Below the pieces are notes generated by a model. That model was not told where the DNA came from and searched no databases. It saw nothing but the letters and a program-made list of their open reading frames with translations. Below, in pieces: positions 35,984 to 44,363 of a stretch of 64,000 bases of DNA; position 1 is the stretch's first letter; every line of letters starts with the position of its first letter. Source of the stretch: Burkholderia pyrrocinia (GTDB taxonomy: Bacteria; Pseudomonadota; Gammaproteobacteria; Burkholderiales; Burkholderiaceae); assembly GCF_022809715.1 (NCBI RefSeq), contig NZ_CP094460.1, positions 992,001-1,056,000 of the forward strand. Reading direction: 5' to 3'. A program made the translations under genes and the position numbers.

Positions 35984-36416
35984 GGAGCTTCGTTCCTTTT
36001 TCCAGTGGGGATCGGGCCCGGCAGTAGCCGTCGCATCACACGCGTTCGAAGTAATACGATCGCTCAGCTCATCGATTTAGTAGCTGTACGAAATTTCATC
36101 GTGAAATGCGCCGCTTTCCGTCCGGATGCCGGCGCAGTGTAGGAAGCCACAATGATTCCCACTATCCGGAATTTGCACGTGGCTCGCGAACTCAGTCCGC
36201 TTTTTCCAGTGCCGCGTACCGCGGGCCGCGCGCTATCCGGATTTTTCCCTGGCGGAAGCGGGACTATCCGATTCTTGCGATACTTTCGACAAGTCTGACG
36301 AAGATCAATATCATCCTTTCAGGATATCTCGCTCACAAGAGAAACCGATGTGGCACGACGCGCATCCGCCGCCCGCTGGATGCGCTGCACGAAAAACGCC
36401 ACACAGGAGACGCCCC
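35984..36416. other. Divergent control region between aromatic-acid importer and AraC gene
   Basis: About 430 bp without a gene. It is less GC-rich than the flanks, with an imperfect dyad ATATCATCCT / AGGATAT around 36308-36327 that could be an activator site. A ribosome site AGGAGA (36405-36410) belongs to the AraC gene. No clear promoter pair stands out. Confidence 0.35.
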
Positions 36417-37436
36417 ATGCCCCTCACCCCGAATGCGGAAGTGCTGTCCGCGCTGTATCGGAATTGCGTGTTCCGATCCGGATTGCGCGCGGACGCGCAC
36501 GAGCAGGTCTCGCTCGAACTGGCCGAGCATGCGCTGCGCTGGAAGCAGGGTGTGCCGGACGCAGCGCTGTTCAAGGGGCAACTGAATCATCTGAGCGTCT
36601 ACGCGCTGCAGTACGGCGCCGAAGTCGAGGTCGCCCCGCGCCCGTTCGACGGCTTTTCGCTCGTCCACACGTCGCTTGCGGGCGGCGCCGAAATCGAGTG
36701 CGACGGGCACGTGATGGGCGTGTCCGAAGGGCGCACCGCCGTGCTGGCGCCGACGTCGCGCGTCCGCCTTCGCTGGCGGTCCGGCACCCGGCAACTGATC
36801 GTCAAGGTGCCCGATTCGCTGATGCGCGCGGTCTGCGGCCGCCGGCCCGACGACGCGGCGCCCGGCCTCGCGCCGGGATTCCTGTTGCCGACGGCGCTTG
36901 CGTCGCAATGGGATCTGATCGCGCAGTCGCTGCTCAACGTGCTCGCCGTCGCCGACGACGGCGGCATCCGGGCCGAATGGCGCGACCACTTCGAACGAAG
37001 CCTCGCGCTGTTCCTGCTCGTGCATTGCCCGCCGTCGCCCGCCGCCGCGCATGCCGGCGCGGCGCCGCCAGCGCTCGGCGCGCCGGCGCAAGCTGGATCG
37101 CGCGGCGGCATCCGGCAGATGGATGCGCTGCACGAATTCATCCACGCGCGGCTCTGCGCGCCGATCTCGCTCGAAGATCTCGCCAGGGCGGCCGGCGTCA
37201 GCCTGCGGACGCTGAACGTGCTGTGCCGGCGCTACCACGGCGCGACCCCGATGGAGCTGCTGCGCAACATCCGGCTGGACGCCGCGCGCGTGCAGTTGCT
37301 GACCGACCCGGTGGCCAGCATCACCGATACGGCGCTGACGTTCGGTTTCGGGCACCTCGGCCGCTTTTCCGCGTACTACTTCGCCCGCTTCGACGAGTTG
37401 CCGCGCGACACTCAGAAGAAGCGAGCGCCGAACTGA
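36417..37436 (+). CDS. AraC/XylS-family transcriptional regulator
   Basis: A 339-residue regulator. Residues about 20-190 form an AraC-binding-domain-2 type sensor (as in XylS/BenR-like proteins). The C-terminal DNA-binding domain has two helix-turn-helices: ISLEDLARAAGVSLRTLNVL, and ITDTALTFGFGHLGRFSAYY. The ATG at 36417 has a good AGGAGA site. It is divergent from the aromatic acid importer, which it probably activates in response to an aromatic acid. Confidence 0.87.
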   Translation: MPLTPNAEVLSALYRNCVFRSGLRADAHEQVSLELAEHALRWKQGVPDAALFKGQLNHLSVYALQYGAEVEVAPRPFDGFSLVHTSLAGGAEIECDGHVMGVSEGRTAVLAPTSRVRLRWRSGTRQLIVKVPDSLMRAVCGRRPDDAAPGLAPGFLLPTALASQWDLIAQSLLNVLAVADDGGIRAEWRDHFERSLALFLLVHCPPSPAAAHAGAAPPALGAPAQAGSRGGIRQMDALHEFIHARLCAPISLEDLARAAGVSLRTLNVLCRRYHGATPMELLRNIRLDAARVQLLTDPVASITDTALTFGFGHLGRFSAYYFARFDELPRDTQKKRAPN

Positions 37437-37534
37437 ACGCGGCGACGCCGGGCACGCGGCCGCCGCTTTACGCGCCACGCGATCGCCCGCATAGTAGTGG
37501 TTTGCCCGCATCCCCGCCCTGTCGCCCCATCACC

Positions 37535-38098
37535 ATGTCTGATACGCCTGCCGTCTGCATCGTCCGCGATTCGACCGAAGCCGATCTCGCCGCCATCCAC
37601 GCGATCTATGCGCACCACGTCCGCCACGGCGTCGCGTCGTTCGAGGAAACGCCGCCCGACGCCGCCGAGCTGCGCGCGCGCCGCGAAGCGGTGCTGGGCC
37701 ACGGGCTGCCGTATCTCGTCGCCGAATGCGACGGCCGCGTGGCCGGCTACGCGTACGCGACGCCGTACCGCACGCGCAGCGCATACCGCTTCACGATCGA
37801 GGATTCGATCTACATCGACGATGTGCAGCGCGGGCGCGGGATCGGCCGCGCACTGCTCGCGGCGCTGATCGCGCGCTGCGAGGCCGGTCCGTGGCGGCAG
37901 ATGATCGCGGTGATCGCCGACGGCGGCACCGGCGGCTCGACGTCGCTGCATCGCGCGTTCGGCTTCGAGCCGGCCGGCACGCTGAAGGCCGTCGGCTTCA
38001 AGCACGGCCGCTGGATCGACACGGCGCTGCTGCAGCGCCCGCTCGGCGACGGCGCACGCACGCTCCCCGCCTCGCCCGAGCCTGCCGCGTCGCGCTAG
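37535..38098 (+). CDS. GNAT N-acetyltransferase, phosphinothricin acetyltransferase (Pat/Bar) family
   Basis: A 187-residue acetyltransferase. The family fingerprint IYAHHVRHGVASFEETPPD appears at residues 22-40 and the acetyl-CoA loop RGRGIGRALLAALI near residue 105. Relatives acetylate phosphinothricin, methionine sulfone or other amino-group substrates. The ATG at 37535 starts the homologous region. It lies in the same direction as the AraC gene (98 bp gap) and 9 bp before the MerR gene, so it may be co-transcribed with the latter. Confidence 0.87.
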   Translation: MSDTPAVCIVRDSTEADLAAIHAIYAHHVRHGVASFEETPPDAAELRARREAVLGHGLPYLVAECDGRVAGYAYATPYRTRSAYRFTIEDSIYIDDVQRGRGIGRALLAALIARCEAGPWRQMIAVIADGGTGGSTSLHRAFGFEPAGTLKAVGFKHGRWIDTALLQRPLGDGARTLPASPEPAASR

Positions 38099-38107
38099 AA
38101 TGGCCGC

Positions 38108-38947
38108 ATGTCAAAACAGACTCATTCCCCCCCCGACGAGGCTGCGGCGGATTCCCGCAACGAGTACACGGTCGACGAACTGGCGCGCGTGTCCGACACG
38201 ACCGTGCGCAACGTCCGCGCGTACCAGGATCGCGGTTTGCTCGCGCCGCCCGAGAAGCGCGGGCGCGTCGGCATCTACGACGACACGCACGTCGCGCGCC
38301 TGAAGCTGATCAACCACCTGCTCGCGCGCGGCTACACGCTGTCGAACATCCAGGACCTGATCAAGGCGATCGACGAAGGCCACGACCTGCGCTCGATCCT
38401 CGGCCTCGAAAACGCGATCGGCGGCCGCTGGTCGCATGAACTGCCGAAAACCTATTCGCTCGCCGCGCTCGCGCAGATGTTCGGCCCGCAGGCGACCACG
38501 CAGCTTTCGCGCGTGACCGAGCTCGGCCTGCTCGAACGGCACGGCCTGTCGTTCGTCGCGAAGAGCCCCGCGCTGCTCGAGGCGGCTGCCGCGATGACGA
38601 AGGAAGGGATCCCGCCGCGCGAACTGCTCGACGTGATCAGCCTCGCGCGGCCGCACTTCGACGCGATCGCGCGGCTGCTCGTCGATCTCGTCGTGAAGCG
38701 GCTCGACCGCTACGACGCCGACACGCTTCCGCCGGCCACCGACGTGCCCGAACTGGTCGACGCGATCTGGCGCCTGCGCCCGCTCGCGGCCGTGTTCGTC
38801 GAAGGCGAGACGAACCGCGCGCTCGAAACCGCGGCGGGCGCGTATCTCGGCGGCCGCGTCGCGACGATCCTCGACAAGAAGCTCAGCGACGAAGCCGCGC
38901 GCCAGTCCGGTACGCCCGATACGCAAGGCGACGACGACAAAGCATAG
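38108..38947 (+). CDS. MerR-family transcriptional regulator, long form
   Basis: A 279-residue regulator, about twice the length of a basic MerR. The winged helix is EYTVDELARVSDTTVRNVRA (residues 19-38) followed by YQDRGLLAPPEKRGRVGIY. The remaining 200 residues form an uncharacterised effector domain without Cys metal ligands. It begins 9 bp after the acetyltransferase stop, so they probably form an operon. Confidence 0.87.
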   Translation: MSKQTHSPPDEAAADSRNEYTVDELARVSDTTVRNVRAYQDRGLLAPPEKRGRVGIYDDTHVARLKLINHLLARGYTLSNIQDLIKAIDEGHDLRSILGLENAIGGRWSHELPKTYSLAALAQMFGPQATTQLSRVTELGLLERHGLSFVAKSPALLEAAAAMTKEGIPPRELLDVISLARPHFDAIARLLVDLVVKRLDRYDADTLPPATDVPELVDAIWRLRPLAAVFVEGETNRALETAAGAYLGGRVATILDKKLSDEAARQSGTPDTQGDDDKA

Positions 38948-39071
38948 GGCCGCCGCCGTCATATTCTTATCGGCAATGCTTCGTTTGCGGGCGCAACCGC
39001 CCATGCGACGATTCTTCCAACCGAGCGGCACCGGCCGCTCTCCCGAAGACGTTTCGCATGGAGTCCGTTCG

Positions 39072-40052
39072 ATGATTCGTTTCACCCGCTGGATCACCCG
39101 CACCGCCGCCGTCACGCTCGTCGCGCTGTCCGCCGCGTCGGCCTTCGCGCAGGGCGGCGCCGACAAGGTCGTGCGCATCGGCTATCAAAAGGCCGGCCTG
39201 CTGTCGATCATCAAGGCACAGGGCTCGCTCGAAGCGCGGCTCAAGCCGCTCGGCTACAACGTTCAGTGGTTCGAATTCCCGGCCGGCCCGCAACTGCTCG
39301 AAGCGCTGAACGCGAACAGCATCGACTTCGGCTACACGGGCGCGCCGCCGCCCGTGTTCGCGCAGGCAGCGGGCGTGCGCTTCGTGTACGTCGGCGCGGA
39401 ACCGCCGTCGCCGCACAACGAAGCCGTGTTCGTGAAGGCCGATTCGCCGATCCGCTCGCTCGCCGAGCTGCGCGGCAAGAAGGTCGCGCTGCAGAAAGGC
39501 TCGAGCGCGAACTACCTGCTGCTGGAAGCGCTGAAGAAGGCCGGCGTGCGCTACGACGAGATCCGCCCCGTGTACCTGCCGCCCGCCGACGCGCGCGCCG
39601 CGTTCGAAAGCGGCAACGTCGATGCGTGGGCCGTCTGGGATCCGTATTACGCGGCTGCGCAGAATTCGCTGAAGATCCGCACGCTGTCCGACTACACGGG
39701 CCTCACGCCCGCGAACAACTTCTACGAGGCGACGCGCGATTTCGCGGAACAGCATGCCGACGTGGTCGGCGCAATCCTGAAGCAGGCGCGCGAGACGGGC
39801 CTGTGGGTCAACGGGCATCCGGCCGAGACCGCCGCGCTGATCGCGCCGAAGGTCGGGTTGCCGCTGCCGCTCGTCGAGACGTGGATCAAGCGTGTGCCGT
39901 TCGGTGCGGTGCCGGTCGACGAGAAGATCGTCGCGGTTCAGCAGGGTGTCGCCGATGCGTTTTATGCAGCGAAGCTGATTCCGCAGAAGCTGAGCGTTGC
40001 GGACAATGCGTGGAGCGATAAACGCGTGGCGAGCGCGCTCGCGGCGAAGTAA
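39072..40052 (+). CDS. Aliphatic sulfonate-type ABC transporter substrate-binding protein (SsuA-like)
   Basis: A 326-residue periplasmic binding protein. The signal peptide covers residues 1-27 (ending AASAFAQ). The mature part shows VRIGYQKAGLLSIIKAQGSLE, FGYTGAPPPVFAQAAG and NVDAWAVWDPYYAAAQ, typical of SsuA/TauA-like proteins for alkanesulfonates. No permease or ATPase gene is adjacent, so this is an orphan or works with components elsewhere. The ATG at 39072 fits the signal peptide. A terminator follows. Confidence 0.88.
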   Translation: MIRFTRWITRTAAVTLVALSAASAFAQGGADKVVRIGYQKAGLLSIIKAQGSLEARLKPLGYNVQWFEFPAGPQLLEALNANSIDFGYTGAPPPVFAQAAGVRFVYVGAEPPSPHNEAVFVKADSPIRSLAELRGKKVALQKGSSANYLLLEALKKAGVRYDEIRPVYLPPADARAAFESGNVDAWAVWDPYYAAAQNSLKIRTLSDYTGLTPANNFYEATRDFAEQHADVVGAILKQARETGLWVNGHPAETAALIAPKVGLPLPLVETWIKRVPFGAVPVDEKIVAVQQGVADAFYAAKLIPQKLSVADNAWSDKRVASALAAK

Positions 40053-40085
40053 CGCACGGCGCGGCTCAGCGCGCACTTATACGAG

Positions 40086-40121
40086 AAAGGCCGACTGGCA
40101 CCCTGCCCGTCGGCCTTTTTT
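40086..40121 (+). terminator. Rho-independent terminator after the binding-protein gene
   Basis: AAAGGCCGAC (40086-40095) pairs with GTCGGCCTTT (40109-40118) and is followed by more T. Its 3' half, GCACCCTGCCCGTCGGCC, recurs in a second terminator at about 42940. Confidence 0.8.
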
Positions 40122-40383
40122 GGTTCTTCCCGAATTTTCGGGGAATGTCGGGCGAACTGTTGGCGTTCGGCCAGAAGAGGACAATCGTTGACGCCGCCGC
40201 CCGGACCTTCAAACGTCGGCTATGCACGCAACAAAGGACATTGGCAAGCGTAACGGTATGCGCATGAAGAGCCACGCCTGCGTTGTGGCAAGCGAGGCTT
40301 CGTTGAAGCCTCGACGGGTGAACTTGCGACAACGTTGTCGGGCATCGATGCGATGCCGACGATTTGCCTGGGCAACTTCATCC

Positions 40384-40524
40384 TCAGCGCTTTTTTTGCC
40401 CTTCCGCAGGACTAAACCGCACGCTGGGCTGGACCGATTTGGAAGGCGACAAAACGGGCGGCGGCTTCTTCGGCTGCTTCGGTTTCTTTGCTTCGCGATT
40501 GCTGCGCAACTGACCTTTTGCCAT
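40384..40524 (-). CDS. Small basic Lys/Pro-rich protein (46 residues)
   Basis: Reading the minus strand from the ATG at 40524 gives MAKGQLRSNREAKKPKQPKK followed by a Pro/Ser-rich tail ending EGQKKR and a TGA. GGAG lies about 10 nt upstream. Short, highly basic proteins with this MAKGQ(L/V)RSN-EAKKPK start recur in Burkholderia and other proteobacteria. Their function is unknown. It is isolated in a stretch with no other clear gene. Confidence 0.7.
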   Translation of the reverse strand: MAKGQLRSNREAKKPKQPKKPPPVLSPSKSVQPSVRFSPAEGQKKR

Positions 40525-41055
40525 CACACTACTCCAGTGGTATTAGTGCTCGACAGAAAGCTCGAGTACACAAGCAGTATGCGCTGATTTCAGCTCACCG
40601 TCGCGAAGCGTGTTCACCGATCTGCCGTAGCACAGCCCCGTTTTCGACTGACAAAACTATTCCGAGGCAAAAATGCTGGAGCCCGCTGAGTTTGCCGAGA
40701 AATTCCTCAACGTACGCCTATGAAACGTTGGATGAACGCGCGAAGAATGTTTTTTGTGCGCTCGAAGTTCTGATCGAGCGCGAACAGACCCGCGGTGACC
40801 GCAAGATCGGACTGGCCGAGTCTCAATTTCACTGATTCATGCTAACCGACACTACGACTACGTTGTGGACTCATCGTCTTCGAACAGTGTTGAATGCGGT
40901 CAGCTGGTTCCGGAGTGGTTACTAACCCAACCGACATCTGCTGCATTCACGAAGATGCACCAGCAGTTTTTCCAGTAACTCAGATGGACAGGTGTGGGCC
41001 AGAAGCTCTCAGTCGGCTTGGCCGCTTCGAAGCGGCCGTTCGTCTGTGCTTCCTC
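40525..41055. other. Mostly non-coding accessory stretch with a possible gene remnant
   Basis: From an ATG at 40673 (GAGG upstream) a short frame reads MLEPAEFAEKFLNVRL and stops at 40721. The adjacent frame continues YETLDERAKNVFCALEVLIE to 40835. Together they look like one small protein broken by a frameshift, of no known family. The rest shows nothing I can name. Base composition is lower in GC than the flanks. Confidence 0.3.
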
Positions 41056-41352
41056 TCAAGAGCTGCCTTGGCGAATCTCCACCTCGATGAATACCACCTC
41101 GCGGTCGGTCGCGTTGACGACGTTATGTTCCACTCCCTTCAACCCGGCGTAACTTTGCCCCGCGCGAAGTTGCGACTCCCGGTTGCCTTGCGCTGTCTCG
41201 AGGAGAAGTTCGCCGTCCGTTTGCGGCACCACGACATAGTCATGCCCGTGAACATGCCAGCCGGTCTCGGCGCCAGGTGCAAATCGCCACTCGGTGACTA
41301 TCACGCGTTCATTGAATACCTGCTGCGTTGGAACTGCCTGCGGACGATCCAT
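41056..41352 (-). CDS. Cupin-domain protein
   Basis: A 98-residue single-domain cupin. The metal-binding motif 1 is in GWHVHGHDYVVVPQTDGELLLE, and motif 2 lies near GVEHNVVNATDREVVFIEVE. I chose the ATG at 41352; the same frame is open to an ATG at 41439, which would add 29 residues. It lies downstream of the SDR gene on the same strand, so it may be part of the MerR-controlled unit. Its substrate is unknown. Confidence 0.8.
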   Translation of the reverse strand: MDRPQAVPTQQVFNERVIVTEWRFAPGAETGWHVHGHDYVVVPQTDGELLLETAQGNRESQLRAGQSYAGLKGVEHNVVNATDREVVFIEVEIRQGSS

Positions 41353-41456
41353 GAGCGTTTCCTCGGCGAAGTGGGCAACGAGGTTAGTCGGGTATCCGCC
41401 GAAGACGATCTGCGGATCGCAACGTCGAGAGACTACCATCTGGAAACGGCGCAGCC

Positions 41457-42284
41457 CTAAGCCTTCAGATCTGTTGCCGCGAAATCCGGATCTTCTCTTG
41501 GCCGAAGGATTTTTTCAACGAGCCGAGCCGACATATGACGGCTCAGTAGTCTCTGCAAGTTCGCAAGCAGTCGATTTCGCGCCCCCACAACCCGATAGCT
41601 CAGGTTGCGATCGAGCGCCCACAACGCATCCCGCACCACGTTCGCGACCGGCATCGGCACGCCGACAGCAGCCTCCTTCGCGCCAACAACGTCGAAAAAG
41701 GCCGTTTGCGTCGCGCCAGGACATAGCGCGACGACCCGGATGCCCCGATGCCGGTTCTCAGCCCAAACAGCTTCCGAAAATGACAGGAGAAAGGCCTTCG
41801 TCGCGCCGTAGACGGCCATATACGGATCGGGCTGGAATGCCGCGGTTGACGCGACGTTGATGACTGCGCCACCGGATCGCGCTTGCATCCCCGGCAGCAG
41901 AAGATGAGTCAGCTCGAGCGCGGCGACGCAGTTCACCAGAACTTCATCGCGCTGGCGCGTCAACGGAATCGTTTCAAAGCGCCCGTATGCTGCGAAGCCC
42001 GCATTGTTGATCAGCACATCGACGAACGTGCCGGTCTCCTTCAGATGACGATCGATCGTGTCGACGGCGTCGGCCGCGCTCAGGTCGACCGTCAGAAAAT
42101 CGGCGTCGCACGCATGGTCGCGCCGCAGTTCTGCGGCCAGATCGCGCAGCTTGTCGCGAGAGCGTGCGACCAGCAGGAGTCTCGCACCGCGTTCGGCCAA
42201 CGCATAGGCAAACGCGCGCCCGATACCCGACGATGCACCGGTGACGAGTGCTGTTTTTCCGCGAAAATCGAAAGATTGACTCAT
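41457..42284 (-). CDS. Short-chain dehydrogenase/reductase under MerR control
   Basis: A 275-residue SDR. The cofactor motif is TGASSGIG (residues 15-22), NNAG is near residue 92, and the active-site pair is in YGATKAF near residue 159. The extended C-terminus (RLVEKILRPRED) is like those of the YqjQ/DltE group. It is divergent from a MerR-family gene, and the promoter between them has the MerR-type 19-bp spacer, so it is the likely regulated gene. Confidence 0.87.
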   Translation of the reverse strand: MSQSFDFRGKTALVTGASSGIGRAFAYALAERGARLLLVARSRDKLRDLAAELRRDHACDADFLTVDLSAADAVDTIDRHLKETGTFVDVLINNAGFAAYGRFETIPLTRQRDEVLVNCVAALELTHLLLPGMQARSGGAVINVASTAAFQPDPYMAVYGATKAFLLSFSEAVWAENRHRGIRVVALCPGATQTAFFDVVGAKEAAVGVPMPVANVVRDALWALDRNLSYRVVGARNRLLANLQRLLSRHMSARLVEKILRPREDPDFAATDLKA

Positions 42285-42315
42285 GGCTTGCTGATGGAGT
42301 GGAACGGGAGTTGCA

Positions 42316-42346
42316 CTCTAAACCGTTGACTATAGGCAACGGTCAA
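42316..42346 (-). promoter_or_regulatory. MerR-type promoter with 19-bp spacer and dyad operator
   Basis: On the minus strand TTGACC (plus 42346-42341) and TTAGAG (plus 42321-42316) are separated by 19 bp. The spacer is covered by the perfect dyad ACCGTTG-N8-CAACGGT (42322-42343). This is the classic architecture of MerR-activated promoters, 30 bp upstream of the SDR start and 40 bp from the divergent regulator. Confidence 0.75.
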
Positions 42347-42383
42347 GCGTAAATGACGCTCCACGACATTGATTGGAGGCAGC

Positions 42384-42758
42384 ATGCGCATCGGCGAGCT
42401 ATGCAAGCGGGCAGGTGTATCGCGCGACACCGTCCGTTACTACGAGCGCATGGGTCTGCTGGACAAAGCAACACAACCGAACGCGACGAACACTTACAAG
42501 CGCTATTCCGAACTTTCGTTACAGCGGATACGGCTGATCGTCCACGCGAAGGCGTTGGGCTTCACGCTGGCGGAAATTGGCGACGTTGTCCATGTATGGG
42601 AAAGTCCGACGTTCGGCGTTGACCAAAAGGTCGCGTGCCTGCAAGCAAAACTCGCCGAACTCGACGCGAAGAGTCTCGCGTTGATCACGCTGCGAACAGG
42701 GCTGCTGAATGCATTGGACAAAGTTGGCGGCGATTGTGTCGAAGAAGAAATAGCGTGA
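42384..42758 (+). CDS. MerR-family transcriptional regulator
   Basis: A 124-residue MerR protein. The DNA-binding part is MRIGELCKRAGVSRDTVRYY (residues 1-20) followed by ERMGLLDKATQPNATNTYKRY. A dimerisation helix follows, then a short tail with Cys at VACLQAKL and GDCVEEE. The spacing of those cysteines does not clearly match CueR, ZntR or SoxR. The ATG at 42384 has GGAGG upstream. It probably binds the dyad in the divergent promoter. Confidence 0.88.
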   Translation: MRIGELCKRAGVSRDTVRYYERMGLLDKATQPNATNTYKRYSELSLQRIRLIVHAKALGFTLAEIGDVVHVWESPTFGVDQKVACLQAKLAELDAKSLALITLRTGLLNALDKVGGDCVEEEIA

Positions 42759-42924
42759 TGAGTCGCGGCTGTGCAAATGTCATGCTGCATCGAACAGGAA
42801 CGTCGATGGCCGCGTCAGGTCGGAAAGCGCCATCCACGGAAATCCGCGAAGCGCCTTTTTTGCGTGCCCCACGGCGGGCAATCAGCACACGGCCATCGAT
42901 CCGGCGAAGTCACGCGTAGCGCAT

Positions 42925-42960
42925 GAAAAAAGCCGGCGGGCACCCTGCCCGTCGGCCTTT
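42925..42960 (-). terminator. Rho-independent terminator of the agmatinase gene
   Basis: On the minus strand GCCGACGGGCA / TGCCCGCCGGC form a stem around GGG and are followed by TTTTTT. It lies 27 bp beyond the agmatinase stop. Confidence 0.75.
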
Positions 42961-42986
42961 CGCATTGCGTGTTCGTGCGCGCCGCC

Positions 42987-43955
42987 CTACTTCAACGCGC
43001 CCGCCACCTTCTTCTGCCGCCACAGACACAGCAAATCGCACGCAACGTGCGCGGCCGCGATCGCCGTGATATCCGCATGATCGTAAGCAGGCGCCACCTC
43101 GACAACATCCGCCCCAACCAGATTCACCGCCCCGAGCCCACGCACGATCGCCAGCGCCTGCGCGGACGACAGCCCGCCCGCGACCGGCGTGCCCGTGCCG
43201 GGCGCGAACGCCGGATCGAGGCAGTCGATATCGAACGTCAGGTACGCGGGCCGCGCGCCGACAATGTCGACGATCCGCTCGACCGTCGCGCGCGAACCAT
43301 GATCGTGCACCCACGCGGCATCGAGCCGCTCGATCCCGAGAAAATCGTCGTTCCACGTGCGGATGCCGACCTGCACCGACGTCGCGGGATCGATCAGCCC
43401 TTCCTTCACGGCCTTGTAGAACATCGTGCCGTGATTGAGGCTGTCCGGATCGTCGTCGGCCCACGTATCGCAGTGCGCGTCGAAATGGATCAGCGACAGC
43501 GGCTTGCCGTAGCGCTCCGCGTGCGCGACCAGCAGCGGATACGTGATGTAGTGGTCGCCGCCGAGCGTCAGCATCTTCGCGCCCGAGCGCAGGATCGTGC
43601 GCGCATGCTCGACGATCGCGGGCTTGATCGACAGCGGGTTGTGCGCATCGAACCAGCAGTCGCCGTAGTCGACGGCCGCGAGATCGTCGAACGGATCGAA
43701 GCCCCACGGATACGGATTGAGCTCCGCGAGCTGCACGCTCGCCGCGCGGATCGCGGCCGGCCCGAGCCGCGCGCCCGAGCGATAGGTCGTCGCGAGGTCG
43801 AGCGGCACGCCGGAAATCGCGACGTCGACGCCGTCGAGCACGCGCGAATAGTTGCGGCGCATGAACGACAGCACGCCCGCATAGGTGTTTTCGATCGAGG
43901 AGCCGTACGGCGTCGTGCGACGGATCGCACCGTCGCCGTGGAGAAGTTCGGTCAT
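42987..43955 (-). CDS. speB: Agmatinase / ureohydrolase
   Basis: A 322-residue arginase-superfamily enzyme. The manganese ligands are visible in GGDHYITYP, SLIHFDAHCDTW and FDIDCLDPAFAPGTGTP. Agmatinase converts agmatine to putrescine and urea; guanidinobutyrase and related activities share this motif pattern, so substrate is moderately certain. The ATG at 43955 begins MTELLHGDGAIRRTTPYGSS. Upstream in-frame codons to 44054 add no homology. Confidence 0.82.
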   Translation of the reverse strand: MTELLHGDGAIRRTTPYGSSIENTYAGVLSFMRRNYSRVLDGVDVAISGVPLDLATTYRSGARLGPAAIRAASVQLAELNPYPWGFDPFDDLAAVDYGDCWFDAHNPLSIKPAIVEHARTILRSGAKMLTLGGDHYITYPLLVAHAERYGKPLSLIHFDAHCDTWADDDPDSLNHGTMFYKAVKEGLIDPATSVQVGIRTWNDDFLGIERLDAAWVHDHGSRATVERIVDIVGARPAYLTFDIDCLDPAFAPGTGTPVAGGLSSAQALAIVRGLGAVNLVGADVVEVAPAYDHADITAIAAAHVACDLLCLWRQKKVAGALK

Positions 43956-44363
43956 GGTCGAACCTGTTTTCGTGGGGGCCGGCTCGGCCTCGCGTTGCAT
44001 GGGCGCGCGGGCCGGGCACGGCGTGGATTCATCGGGCACGCACGGCTTGCGCATCCAGTCGCGCGGCCGTGCGGGACAACGACAACGGCAATACCGCGGC
44101 GATCATAGCAAGCCGAACTGGAGCCGTTGCCCCGGTTCAGCAGGGGCAACGCGTTGAAAAAATCCGGCGGCAACGCCCGCGCATCGTCACCCGGCAGCAC
44201 CGGATCGCGGCGGCGGCGGGCACACACCTGCACGTGCCATCCCGACTGCGTCCTAGAAGGATTCGCCGGTTTTCGCCCGTCCTTTCTTCCGGATAATGGC
44301 CGCAGCCGCGCCCTCGACGGCGCGCCGTCCACCGCAGACAACAACAAACCGGAGACACCCGCC
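43956..44363. other. Divergent intergenic region with a strong hairpin
   Basis: About 400 bp between agmatinase and the YhhN gene. It contains the perfect stem CGTTGCCCC / GGGGCAACG with a 9-nt loop at 44125-44151. The hairpin is not followed by a T-run on either strand, so it is not an obvious terminator. No gene is convincing. Confidence 0.4.
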
